NCBI GenBank assembly: GCA_963823675.1
Contig: CAWGMT010000009.1
Span: 744,001-808,000 of the forward strand
DNA length: 64,000 bases
Reading direction: 5' to 3'
Origin: CAWGMT01 sp963823675
GTDB lineage: Bacteria > Planctomycetota > Planctomycetia > Isosphaerales > Isosphaeraceae
Both the position numbers and the translations under genes were made by a program. The first letter of the stretch is position 1; every line of letters starts with the position of its first letter. The notes below the pieces were generated by a model. That model searched no databases. It was given only the letters and a program-made list of their open reading frames with translations, and was not told where the DNA came from. Below are positions 8,980 to 18,030 of this stretch, piece by piece.

Positions 8980-9903
8980 ATGAACGAAGCTTTGAGAAAA
9001 ACGCTCAAGCAACTCCGCCTTTCTGGGCTGTCGGAAAGCCTGGAGATTCGCCTGCAGGAGGCTGCCGGGCATGGCCTGAGCCACGGCGAGTTTTTGGAGC
9101 TGATCCTTCAGGACGAACTGGCCGTGCGTGCCGATCGCCAGTTCCAGCGACGGTTCAAAGCGGCCGAATTTCGCGAGCGGAAATCGCTGGAGGATTTCGA
9201 CTGGTCGTTCAACCCGTCGATCCCTCGCAAGCAGGTTTACGACCTGGCGAGCTGCCGGTTCCTCCGCGAGGGCCGGGACGTGCTTTGGGTGGGGCCGCCA
9301 GGACTGGGGAAGAGCCATCTTGTGCAAGCGATCGGCTATCAGGCCGTCAAGGCCGGATACACGGTCCTTTACCGATCGATCTTCGACCTGGTCCGCGACT
9401 TCCTCCACGATGAAGTCCTGGGCCAGGACGACAAGATGCTGACGAAGTACCTGAAGCCCGAACTGTTGATCATCGACGACATGGGGATGAAGCAGTTGCC
9501 CAGGCGGTCGGGAGAGTGCCTCTTCGAGGTGGTGATGCGCCGGTATGAGACGCGGTCAACGATGATGACTTCAAACCGTCCCCTGGAGGACTGGGGGAAG
9601 CTGCTGGGCGATGTGCCTAGTGCTACGGCGATCTTGGACCGGTTTCTGCACCACGCGGAGATCGTACGGATGACGGGACCCAGTTATCGGCTGCGTCACC
9701 GATCGGCGACGGATAGCGAGGGGGTTGCTGATCCACAACCAGCCAAAGCGCCCACCGGCTCGGATGAGGAGCAACCGAGTTCAAAACCAGCCAAAGCGCC
9801 CACCGGCTCGGATGGGGAGCAACCGAGCTCAAAACCAGCCAAAGCGCCCACCGGGTCCCAAGCTGGTAGAAAAGGACCAGGCAGGACGGACAGGAAGCGT
9901 TAG
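8980..9903 (+). CDS. istB: IS21 helper ATPase IstB
   Basis: A 307-residue AAA+ ATPase that assembles with IstA and selects targets. The start at 8980 (MNEALRKTLKQLRLSGL) is chosen over an upstream TTG/ATG extension because tagga-gatct lies just before it and the sequence begins like IstB. It has Walker A GPPGLGKSH, Walker B ELLIIDDMG and sensor region MMTSNRPLEDWGK. About 45 C-terminal residues after LRHRSATDSEG are unusual: they repeat PAKAPTGSD with EEQPSSK linkers three times, encoded by a 48-bp tandem repeat. This tail is not part of the normal IstB fold. Confidence 0.92.
   Translation: MNEALRKTLKQLRLSGLSESLEIRLQEAAGHGLSHGEFLELILQDELAVRADRQFQRRFKAAEFRERKSLEDFDWSFNPSIPRKQVYDLASCRFLREGRDVLWVGPPGLGKSHLVQAIGYQAVKAGYTVLYRSIFDLVRDFLHDEVLGQDDKMLTKYLKPELLIIDDMGMKQLPRRSGECLFEVVMRRYETRSTMMTSNRPLEDWGKLLGDVPSATAILDRFLHHAEIVRMTGPSYRLRHRSATDSEGVADPQPAKAPTGSDEEQPSSKPAKAPTGSDGEQPSSKPAKAPTGSQAGRKGPGRTDRKR
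9737..9860 (+). repeat. 48-bp tandem repeat inside the istB 3' end
   Basis: Units starting at 9737, 9785 and 9833 each begin aaccagccaaagcgcccacc and recur with an exact 48-bp period (about 2.6 copies). The opening of the unit resembles the IS terminal repeats, which read aaaccagccac flanked by gggcgc. Confidence 0.85.
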
Positions 9904-10097
9904 ACTAGGGAGTAGCCCCGTGCTGTCGAAGAGTTCAACAAGAGAGAGGTTCACCGACCGATCCGGCAAAGGAAAGCGAGATGTTAGTCAGTTCGGATAT
10001 GCATAGAGTAATGTCGAATTGAAAACTGTACCTACCCGCAAGGGGTGGCTGGTTTTGAAGCGCCCATAAGTGGCTGGTTTTGAAGCGCCCGATGACA

Positions 10098-11903
10098 GAC
10101 GGGCGCCGTACGACGTACTCGTTTGACTCGCTGGGCGACCAGACGGGCGAGACCTGGCTCAATAGCTCGGGCGGTGCGATCTACACGGCAACATTCACTT
10201 ATGATTCGGCCCGCGAATTGACCGGCGCCGACGACGCCAACGCGACCTTGACGATGGCCTACGACAGCGACGGCCAGCTCGGGACGATGGTGACCTCCGG
10301 CCCCGGGACGGGCCAGCCGACCGTGACCCTGACCTACGGCTACGATCCGTCGGGCGACGTGACCAGCATCAAGGACAGCCTGTCGGGCTCGGGCGCCGCC
10401 GGCCAGGCGATCACGACCTACCAGTACGACCCGGCGCTGCGCTTGACGACCGTCACGCAGTCGCTCGGCGGCACGACGTATGGTGAAATCACGATCACCT
10501 ACGACTCGGGCGGCCGGATGACGAAGGAGTATGAGAGTGAGGACGCTACGGGCACGATTGTGATCACCGGAGACAGCTACGACGCGGCCAACGATATCAC
10601 GGGTATCTCCAGCACGACGGGCACCGAGGGCAGCCCGTTCATCCACACCACGTTCGTGTCGGACTCGCCGACCTACAACAGCGACGGCGAGATGACCCAG
10701 TACTCGCAAACCTACAGCGGCAATAACGTGCTCAACACTTACACCTACGACCACGCTGGGCAACTGACCGGGTCAACGGGCACGGTGAACGATTCCTACT
10801 CGTACGACCTCAACGGCAACCCCAACTCGACCGGCTACACCACCGGCGCCGGCAACGAGATGACCGCTTCGCCGGGGTACACGTATACGTACGACAATGA
10901 CGGCAACCTGATCAGCTCGACGAATACGTCCACCAGTGTGACGACGACCTATACGTATGACTACGACAATCGTCTGACCAATGTCACGGTGGGCGGCACC
11001 GTGATGGTGACCTACACCTACAACGCACTCGGCCAGCGCATCGGCACCGACGACAGCGGCACGCAGACCTGGACCGTTTACAACGGCAAGAGCCCCGACG
11101 CCAATCCCTACGCCGATTTCAACGGCTCCGGCGGCGTGACCATGCGCTACCTCGATGGCCTGGCGGTCGACGAGCTCTTCGCGCGGACGAGCTCGAGCGG
11201 CACCCTGGCGTGGTACCTGACAGATCAGCTCGGCTCGGTCACGGACGTGGTGAGCAGTTCCGGCACCGATCTCGACCACATCGTCTACGACCCTTACGGC
11301 AATATCGTGACCGAGACCAATGCCAGCAACGGGGATCGGTTCAAGTTTGCGGGGATGGAGTATGACTCGACGACGGGGATTTACTACGACCATGCGCGGT
11401 ATTATAATGAGGCTATCGGGCGGTTTATGAGCCAGGATCCGTTGGGGTTTGGGGGCTGGGACTGGAACCTCTATCGCTATACCAACAACGATCCGCTGAA
11501 AGCACGCGACCCCAGCGGCGAGGGCGGGCCGATGTCGGCGGCGGGAGGGGCGTTCGGGGCTACCGTTGGCATTGGCCTGGGCGCGGTTCTCACGGGCGGT
11601 ACAGTTGCTCTGACGGCGCCGGTGACTGTACCGGTGGGGATTGTGGTCGGCGGGACCGTCTTGGTTGGGGCGGGAGCAGCTTGGGTTTTCGGACGGCAGA
11701 CCGGCAGCCAACTTGGGAACTGGTTTGACGGCGTCCTCACTGGCATACCCATCGGAACGATGACCGGTGGGCTGCTGGGCGGTCCGAGGGTGCCGCCTCC
11801 ACCTCCTCCACGCCCGCGTCCCCCGATTCCTCCCGGCCTTCTTCCGGGCCGATTCCGCCCTGGCCCCGGTACCAACGGTCCGCCCACAGTAACGCCACAT
11901 TAA
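10098..11903 (+). pseudogene. Rhs/YD-repeat protein, C-terminal part downstream of IS21
   Basis: After the target duplication the frame carries many YD repeats (YSFDSLGDQTG, YTYDHAGQLTG, YTYDYDNRLTNV) that form the hollow Rhs shell. The Rhs core follows (DPYGNIV, FAGMEYDSTTGIYYDHARYY, GRFMSQDPLGFGG, NLYRYTNNDP) and marks the end of the cage. The variable tip after ARDPSGEGG is about 115 residues, starting with hydrophobic glycine-rich helices (GATVGIGLGAVL, VPVGIVVGGTVLVGAGAAW) and ending in a proline-rich tail (VPPPPPPRPRPP). Such tips are typically toxins or glycine-zipper-like membrane segments. The protein is split by IS21 and also lacks its N terminus, so it is probably not secreted now. 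Confidence 0.85.
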
Positions 11904-12007
11904 GCGAGCTCTGCCTGCAGTCGGGGGAGCCGACGTGCGGCGATCGCCAGCGGACTTTGAACGGCCTTGCCGGCAGTGCGTGACGTGGGTTTTCCCCGGA
12001 GCGGGCT

Positions 12008-12700
12008 ATGCTTGGGTTCAGGATCAAAGCATTTTCCCATCTAATCGCCATGCTAGCTCTCGTCGATTGCGTCGTCGTACTGCTGGCTCATTCGTCCGAA
12101 CAACGGTCGACCCCGCCGGCCGACTCCACGATGCGAGCCGTCATTCTTCTATTCTTGTACAACCTGATAGCGATTAATCTACGCGCATTTCGATTCTGCC
12201 ACGGTGTAAGGCTCGCTCGCAGAGACGGGGGGCGCGACCTTGATGCGGCGACGGAGACGTTAAAGCCGCGACCCCTTCGCCGGGCATTTCTATTCGCGTT
12301 TTTGATATTCCCAGCTATCGCATTGCTCTTCTGCGCCTCCGCATGGGCGGTGTCCTCGGCTATGAGGATTGGGCAGCAACGGATCATCACGACGCCTGGC
12401 ATCGGCGTTCTCGCTGGGTGCCTGATCATCTTTGTCTGTTTCGTCGAAGTCCAGGGGCTCCCTCGCATTTGGCTCGTCAGTTGCGTCTGGTGGTTTCTCG
12501 TGATGTTGATCACCGAAAACCCATCCTCCCCTCTCGGCTTTGGAATGGATGGCCTGATGCAGCGCGGCATGCAGTGGACTTTACTCCTTACTGGTGAGAA
12601 TGCGATCTTCTTCACAGCTCGGCGTGCAACAGGGGGCAGAAAACACGTGAAGAAAGCCGGAGTTGGGGAAAGGAGGGCGGGGCCGACATCGGAAAGATAG
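12008..12700 (+). CDS. Small multi-pass membrane protein, possible Rhs immunity protein
   Basis: A 230-residue protein with about five hydrophobic segments: LIAMLALVDCVVVLLA, AVILLFLYNLIAI, AFLFAFLIFPAIALLFCAS, GIGVLAGCLIIFVCF and VWWFLVMLI. A cggag lies just before the ATG at 12008. No family is recognised. It sits about 100 bp after the Rhs C-terminal tip on the same strand, the position where the cognate immunity gene is normally found. Because the tip itself looks membrane-directed, a membrane immunity protein is a sensible but unproven guess. The last 25 residues are basic and may be cytoplasmic. Confidence 0.5.
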   Translation: MLGFRIKAFSHLIAMLALVDCVVVLLAHSSEQRSTPPADSTMRAVILLFLYNLIAINLRAFRFCHGVRLARRDGGRDLDAATETLKPRPLRRAFLFAFLIFPAIALLFCASAWAVSSAMRIGQQRIITTPGIGVLAGCLIIFVCFVEVQGLPRIWLVSCVWWFLVMLITENPSSPLGFGMDGLMQRGMQWTLLLTGENAIFFTARRATGGRKHVKKAGVGERRAGPTSER

Positions 12701-12709
12701 GCGGGACTC

Positions 12710-12960
12710 GGCTCCCTTCGCCGCAGCGTCCAGGGGGTCTCCAGGGGGTCAGACCATCCAGGGGATCAGACCAAGTTCCAAGTTTCCAGCCCATCTCGAT
12801 TTCGACTGACCCGAGAGGAATTCCATCACGAGCGCCGAGTCGCCGCCGCCCGATCCCGACGAGGCTGGTGAATCGCATGATCCTTGCGGTTATTACTACG
12901 CCGTGACGAGCTTGGTGTACGACGAGCGGGGAATCGTTGCGGGCGTCGTTCGACAAGATG
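12710..12960 (+). repeat. Second direct copy of the unit at 6.60-6.83 kb
   Basis: It begins with the same ccagggggtct/ccagggggtcag runs, agaccaagtt, and the cgattt-cgactgac block, then runs into the coding sequence of the small protein at 12903. Together with 6603-6836 it brackets the Rhs/IS21/membrane-protein block as imperfect direct repeats. Confidence 0.6.
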
Positions 12961-13193
12961 GCCGAGCACCAGCGACAACGCCCGCTCCGGCTCGTCGTTT
13001 TCGTTGGGAACACCTTCCGGAGAAACGACTGCTCGCGCTGACGGCTGATGGAAAGACGGAATACTGGCGCGACAATCTGACCCGATATCTGGTCGTTGAG
13101 CCCGATCCCACCACCGGCACGATCAAGCCCGTCCCCAAACGGGGTAGGCCGGTGTATATGTGGCTGTGCCGGAAGGAGCGCGAAGGGCGGTGA
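12903..13193 (+). CDS. Small conserved-looking hypothetical protein
   Basis: From GTG 12903 the frame gives 96 residues (TSLVYDERGIVAGVVRQDG, RFRWEHLPEKRLLALTADGK, KPVPKRGRPVYMWLCRK). The same frame is open upstream to about 12831 (SAESPPPDPDEAGES), matching the coding start of the truncated copy at 6718. The real start may therefore lie upstream, where a non-standard or mutated codon replaces that copy's ATG. No function is recognised. The basic C terminus (RGRPVYMWLCRKEREGR) could bind nucleic acid. Confidence 0.5.
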   Translation: MTSLVYDERGIVAGVVRQDGRAPATTPAPARRFRWEHLPEKRLLALTADGKTEYWRDNLTRYLVVEPDPTTGTIKPVPKRGRPVYMWLCRKEREGR

Positions 13194-14321
13194 GCGGGCA
13201 AGTCATAACCGCCAAAAGGGGCGGAGGCCACGACGTGGAAAAGACACCAAGTCTTCGATCGTCGGAATTGGCGTCCCCGCCCTTCGATCGCGCGTGATGG
13301 CTCGCGGATTCGCCGCGACCGACGGTATGCCGTGTTTCACTCCGTTGACGGTGGGATGGGGCGAAAGTCGCTTGCTCCGAGCGTTCCTCGATGCGTCTCA
13401 GCAAGATCGCCATCGGATGACTTCTGCCACGGATGTACCGGGTCCTTTTCGCGATGCGCGCAGTGGCACCCCCAAAAAGATTCCCGGAGAATTTTTAAGT
13501 CGAATCTGGATAAAATGTTCCGATCGGATTTCGTGAAAAAACCGACGTAGGTGCATTCACCAAATTTGGAATTCGTGTTATTATAATAGGTAGGATAGGC
13601 AGAGTGCGCATTCAGATTCCTTCACGGGCTGCCGAGTCGCCGACACGATCTCATCAACTGTCAGTTGCCTGTCGTCAGTTGTCAGATAACCCAGCTACGC
13701 GCGTCCATATCCTCTTACTGCCGGCTACCTAATTGCAAGCTGCGGCACCAGTTGCGTGGCGACGAGCGGCCGGTCGGTCGTATCGAGTTTGCGAGTTTTG
13801 CGGTGCAGGCCGTGCCAAGGCGCCGTCCGGGTCCTTGGTGGCGACCAAGGCAGCAAGTCTCCAGCGCTAGAACATGAGACGTCGCGATCGATTACGGGAC
13901 GCCCCGAGGCGATTCGATGCGCTGATTCGCGGGGCTCGAGAGGTGCTGAAAGCGGTCGAAGTTGACGACACAAGGACCAATGGACCAACAACTTTCGACG
14001 AACACCCACTTCTCCGCCGGTCTCCGAGGCGTTTCGTTGCCGACCATCGTGAGACGAGACTGGAACCCTTCGAAAACGTCTCATCCAGTCTCATTTTTTC
14101 TCATCAAGAAGTCGTTGTCATTCGTGTCGCGCGCGGCGAGAGGATCGCGGAGCCTTGCCCAAAAACTGCAATAGGCTGCAATCTGAGCCCCTACAACCGG
14201 CATCTCGGGCAGAACCCGTTGCTGGCAGCCATCCGAGACGCGAAATGGTTACAACCGTTTCAACCCGTCATCTCCACGGTTGAATGAGAGCGCTCATCGC
14301 AAACGTGCTTGATCGATGGTC
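13194..14321. other. Intergenic region without a supported gene
   Basis: Several short frames are open but none shows a recognisable protein pattern or a good start. An AT-rich stretch at 13550-13600 (ttattataataggtagg) could contain a promoter. Positions 13650-13690 hold near repeats of gtcagttg. The region between the Rhs block and the epimerase gene is best described as non-coding or decayed. Confidence 0.4.
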
Positions 14322-15302
14322 TCACGGCTCGGAGGGTCTGGCTTGTTCGATGGCCGGTTCGTACATCGAGCCCCGGAGCTTCTCGAGCAACCGCTTGGTA
14401 GCCTTGATGCCCTCGGGCTCGCTCAGACGGCCGCCTTCGTATTCAATCCCGACGAAGCCGTGGTAGCCGGCGTCGGTGACGATCTTGAGGATCCGCGCGT
14501 AGTCGAGCTTTGTCTCCTTGCCATTCTCGCCGAAGTCGTAGCTCTTGGCCGAAACGCCTTTGGCATAAGCCATCATCCGCGCGATCGCGTCGTAAACGTC
14601 GATCTGGTAATTCCCCTTGCCGTCCTGGAGAAAGTTGCCGAAGTCGGGCAACGTTCCGAAGGACGGCTTGTTGACGGCTTTCATCAGGGCAATCATCGCG
14701 TCCGGGTTGCTCGAAGGCCCGCCATGATTTTCGCAGATGATCGAGATCCCGTTCTTGGTGCCGTAGTCGGTGAGCAGCCCGCACGCTTCGGAGACCGGGC
14801 CGAGGTTGGTTGGACTGTAATGATGCCCCGTGTTGACGCGAATCGCGTGGCAGCCCAAGGCGGCCGCCGCGTCGACCCACTTCTTGTGGTTGTCGACCGC
14901 CTTGTGCCGGTCGTCCTCCTTTTCGGCGCTCAAGTCTCCCTCGCCGTCGATCATGATCAGAACACAGGTCACGCCCACGTCGCCGGCTCGCTTCTTCAAA
15001 TCCTTGAGGTAGGTCGAATCCTGCGCCTTGTCCTTGAAAAACTGGTTCACAAACTCGGCCCCCTCGATGCCGTAGTCTTCGCGGGCGATCCGGGGAAAAT
15101 CGAGGTTGTCGATCTTCCTGGCGAAGAGGGCTCGGTGCAGGGACCACTCCGCGAGCGAGATCTTGAAATCCCCGATCGGCCCCGCCTTGGGCCGGCCCGT
15201 CACATCCGCCCCCAGAGCCAGGGACGAGCCGACACCGAGCAAGGCCCCGCCCGCAACCGCACCCTCCAGAAATACACGACGATTCATTTGGCGTTCACTC
15301 AT
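14322..15302 (-). CDS. Exported TIM-barrel sugar phosphate isomerase/epimerase-like protein
   Basis: The ATG at 15302 gives MSERQMNRRVFLEGAVAG, a Tat-type signal (RRxFL followed by a hydrophobic stretch ending SLALGAD). A further open extension upstream is ignored because it hides this signal. The mature part of about 295 residues is a xylose-isomerase-like TIM barrel: ISLAEWSLHRAL, GIEGAEFVNQFF, RVNTGHHYS, IICENHGGPSSNPD, GTLPDFGNF and FVGIEYEGG, where Glu, Asp and His residues of the metal site lie. Members act on sugars or sugar acids. Planctomycetes have many exported copies of unknown substrate. Confidence 0.82.
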   Translation of the reverse strand: MSERQMNRRVFLEGAVAGGALLGVGSSLALGADVTGRPKAGPIGDFKISLAEWSLHRALFARKIDNLDFPRIAREDYGIEGAEFVNQFFKDKAQDSTYLKDLKKRAGDVGVTCVLIMIDGEGDLSAEKEDDRHKAVDNHKKWVDAAAALGCHAIRVNTGHHYSPTNLGPVSEACGLLTDYGTKNGISIICENHGGPSSNPDAMIALMKAVNKPSFGTLPDFGNFLQDGKGNYQIDVYDAIARMMAYAKGVSAKSYDFGENGKETKLDYARILKIVTDAGYHGFVGIEYEGGRLSEPEGIKATKRLLEKLRGSMYEPAIEQARPSEP

Positions 15303-15424
15303 CGCACCGGTCCCCCGCTCGAACGGTCTCGACCCTGCCAGGTGGATCAAGTCCGTCGGATTGATGATCTGCATTGCAAGCGTTCGAATAAGCCCGAAGT
15401 GGGAATCTTATCCGGACGGTATGA

Positions 15425-15952
15425 TCAACACAAGGAACGGGAGCCGTTCCAAGCCGATCCGCGGCGCCGTGGAGATCCGTTGGATATCGGGCTGAGCTTG
15501 GGGCGCTCCGCCAAAGACGATGGCCGCATCAAGATGGCGCCGGGAACCGACCTAGTCGCGGCGCGAAATACGTGTCGCCCTTCGCTCCGCGTATGGACTT
15601 TCTTGCGCGGACCGAACGACGACTTTGCCTCCAGATCGTTGTAGATCAACTCGCAAATCGCTGACTGAGCGGCCGAACGCGTCGCTCGATCCTCGCCAAA
15701 GCTGAAGATCGCCTCGTATTCATCGGGCTTGGGATCGTAATTGCGGGACAAGAGCAGAATGCTCAGGGCAAGCTCGACTTTCCGTGCCTCGTCGGCATCC
15801 TCCGCTTCGACAAGACATCGAATCAGCGCATCATACTCGCGGTCAGTTCCGCGCACGGGCGGATGAGGAAACATCCAGCTCCGCCCATCACCCATCCGGA
15901 CCCAAATGCCGTGCTGGAAATCTCGGCGTCTCCTCACCTTCTGTTCAACCAT
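15425..15952 (-). CDS. Hypothetical protein
   Basis: A 175-residue frame starting at 15952. The first 115 residues look protein-like (DFQHGIWVRMGDGRSWMF, DREYDALIRCLVEAEDADEA, VELALSILLLSRNYDP). They read like a small planctomycete protein of unknown role with a short beta sheet and two helices. The last 60 residues are basic and low in pattern, so the true end may be earlier or the gene may be damaged there. Part of the product lies opposite the upstream side of the epimerase gene, with no obvious link. Confidence 0.45.
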   Translation of the reverse strand: MVEQKVRRRRDFQHGIWVRMGDGRSWMFPHPPVRGTDREYDALIRCLVEAEDADEARKVELALSILLLSRNYDPKPDEYEAIFSFGEDRATRSAAQSAICELIYNDLEAKSSFGPRKKVHTRSEGRHVFRAATRSVPGAILMRPSSLAERPKLSPISNGSPRRRGSAWNGSRSLC

Positions 15953-16157
15953 GGCTCGGCACCTATTCCCTCGGTTGGGATGTTCAGATCATTCGAACCA
16001 CCGAAAGCCCGCAACCCAGATTCCCCAGACTCCTGCGAACGAAGGCCCCTCGAAGTGCGATGCCCCCTCAATTAAAAACTTAGAACACGTTTGCTCGTGA
16101 CGCACCTAGCAGATCAAAGAAGAACAAAACACCCAGGATTGGGATCATCCATGCCAA

Positions 16158-17780
16158 TCAACGGGTTGTTCCGGCGCGGCGGTTATCCAGGTTCGGCGAC
16201 TGCGCAGCGAGTCGTTCGGCACGCTCAGGGCCGAATGGATAGGCCAGGCGCTGGTTTACGCAGCGATAAAGGCCGATGTGGCGGACCGGCTTGCCGCCCC
16301 GCTCGACCCAGAAGTCGGTAATGTGCTCGACCTGATGGAACCATCGCGCATAGTAGGGAGCTTCTCCGTGGGTTCTGGTATCGAGATTGTCCGGCTCGTT
16401 GACCGTGACCAGAATGCCGTCGCGCCCGACCCAATCTTCGGGACGGCTCCAGAAGGCGAATCCGCGCGGGTCATCGGCGTTGTAACAGAGCACGGGCCGT
16501 TTCCCACCCAGGGCGTACGCGATCTGAGCGCTCTGGTACCAGTAGCGCGTGAAGACAAAAGTCTGCGGATCGTAGAGGAGCCCGAGCTGTCTGATCCGGA
16601 CAGCGACCTGGTCCCAGCCGTAAAGGTCGATCGTGGGGTCGGTGCGGATATCGACCACTCCCAAGCGTCCGTCGTCACCGCGCTGGAACCAACCCGTATG
16701 AAAGTGCCAAAGCGCAACCGCGAGCACGCCGCAAGACCACACGGCCCCGCCGGCAAGCAGGCGACGGGTCCGCCCAGGATTTTTCGCGTACAACCCCCAC
16801 CACCGGTTTCCCAGGATCGGAAACAACGAGGCCAGGCCGATCAAACCCCAATGGGGCAACACCGGCCGGAAGCAGGCCACGGCCGTGAAAAGACCTGACG
16901 GGACGACCGCAAGACAGAGCAAAAGCCGCTGGGGAACGAGCTGGTTGCCGCTCGTCAACCAGCCTCGAATCCCTCCCACCAAGATGATGACCAGCGGGAG
17001 CCAGATCCACGGAAACAGATAAGCCACCTGACCCAGCAGGGCCGCAGCCAGGCAGTCGGGCCGCAGTGTCCAGCTCCCGACCGCTCGACCGCCCTGGAAG
17101 AGAAACGACGCCCAGTGGTGATCGGCGTTCCAGAGCAGCACCGGACTGAAAAAGGCCAGACCCAAGAGCAGCGCCAGATACGGCCCCGGTTGAAAAACCC
17201 AGCGCCACATCCGACGGTGCAGCAAGACGAAGAGCACGGCGCCCATTGGAAGTAAGCACGCATGGTACTTGCTGAGCATCGCTCCGCCCCACGCCAGACC
17301 GACCCAGATCCAGGGCAGGAGCCGGGCGCTGGGAGGGCCCTCGAGCGCGACGCTGAGACGGTCGATCGTCCACAGCCAGAAGAACAAGAGCGGACCGTCG
17401 GGCAAGGCCAGCGTCGACGCAGCCAGTCCGTAATAACCCGAGATGTTGAGCGCAAAGGCAGCCAGGAAGCCGGCCCAGCCGCCATAATATCGAGCTGTCA
17501 GCCGGCCCAGGACCCAGGTCGAGCCCGCGAAAAGCAAGATAAACCCGATCCGCAACCCCACTGTAGACTTCGCCGCGCCCGGCAGAAGCAACCCCACTGT
17601 CTCCACCCAAGCCGTCATCGGAGGATGGTCGTAATAGCTCAATGCGGGATGAGCCGCATAGAGAAAGTGGTAGGCTTCGTCGTTTCCCAGTCCCAGGCCG
17701 AAAGCGGGAATGAGGCGAACCAGCGCGGTCGCGACGATCAAAGCCAGAAGCGCGGCTCGAGGCGACATTCTCGGCGTCAT
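16158..17780 (-). CDS. Family 39 glycosyltransferase (ArnT/PMT-like membrane mannosyltransferase)
   Basis: A 540-residue polytopic membrane protein. The start at 17780 is fixed by aaggagg seven bases upstream. It has about ten hydrophobic helices and the first-loop motif GLGLGNDEAYHFLYAAHPAL then YYDHPPMTAWVE, carrying the acidic residues and the YxDHPP signature of GT39/GT83 enzymes, which use polyprenyl-phosphate sugars on the outer face of the membrane. Further features are WLWTIDRL, KYHACLLP and a soluble C-terminal domain of about 120 residues (FVFTRYWYQSAQIAYALGG, FWSRPEDWVGRD). It could glycosylate lipid or protein; the substrate is unknown. It transcribes away from the menG operon. 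Confidence 0.88.
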   Translation of the reverse strand: MTPRMSPRAALLALIVATALVRLIPAFGLGLGNDEAYHFLYAAHPALSYYDHPPMTAWVETVGLLLPGAAKSTVGLRIGFILLFAGSTWVLGRLTARYYGGWAGFLAAFALNISGYYGLAASTLALPDGPLLFFWLWTIDRLSVALEGPPSARLLPWIWVGLAWGGAMLSKYHACLLPMGAVLFVLLHRRMWRWVFQPGPYLALLLGLAFFSPVLLWNADHHWASFLFQGGRAVGSWTLRPDCLAAALLGQVAYLFPWIWLPLVIILVGGIRGWLTSGNQLVPQRLLLCLAVVPSGLFTAVACFRPVLPHWGLIGLASLFPILGNRWWGLYAKNPGRTRRLLAGGAVWSCGVLAVALWHFHTGWFQRGDDGRLGVVDIRTDPTIDLYGWDQVAVRIRQLGLLYDPQTFVFTRYWYQSAQIAYALGGKRPVLCYNADDPRGFAFWSRPEDWVGRDGILVTVNEPDNLDTRTHGEAPYYARWFHQVEHITDFWVERGGKPVRHIGLYRCVNQRLAYPFGPERAERLAAQSPNLDNRRAGTTR

Positions 17781-18030
17781 ACAGCCTCCTTGCCATCGTT
17801 GCAGCACAGCGAGCCGCATTCTGGAGCAGTCCCGCGGCTTCCGGAGATCCCCGCAGCCTCACCTTGCCGCCAGCCCCCAGACTCGTCCACAATAATCTCG
17901 ATAAACTGGTTGCTCGTCAACTCCGACCGGTACGGAGGACCGTCCGCCATCGCGTGGTGAAGCATGAACTCCCCAAGCCAATCCGCCGTCGCACCGCCGG
18001 CCGCCTTCGAGCCGCCTGCCCCGGCCGAGA

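Larger units (their letters stand above)
6981..10097 (+). mobile_element. Complete IS21-family insertion sequence
   Basis: A 3117-bp element ending TG...CA. The left end has tgttagc then gggcgctcaaaaccagccac (6988-7007) and a second copy of that unit at 7011-7031. The right end has two inverted copies (10045-10065 and 10070-10090) and closes with gatgaca at 10097. Multiple terminal transposase-binding repeats are typical of IS21. It carries istA and istB, both with full-length reading frames, and is flanked by a perfect 7-bp duplication inside an Rhs gene. These features suggest a recent and possibly still active insertion. Confidence 0.92.

Noticed and set aside
13640..13700. Possible CRISPR-like repeats (gtcagttg words)
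   Set aside because: Only two or three imperfect words of 8 bases, no regular spacing and no cas genes in the window.
13874..14287. A 137-codon plus-strand frame in the gap before the epimerase gene
   Set aside because: No start signal, an Arg-rich irregular composition and no domain pattern.
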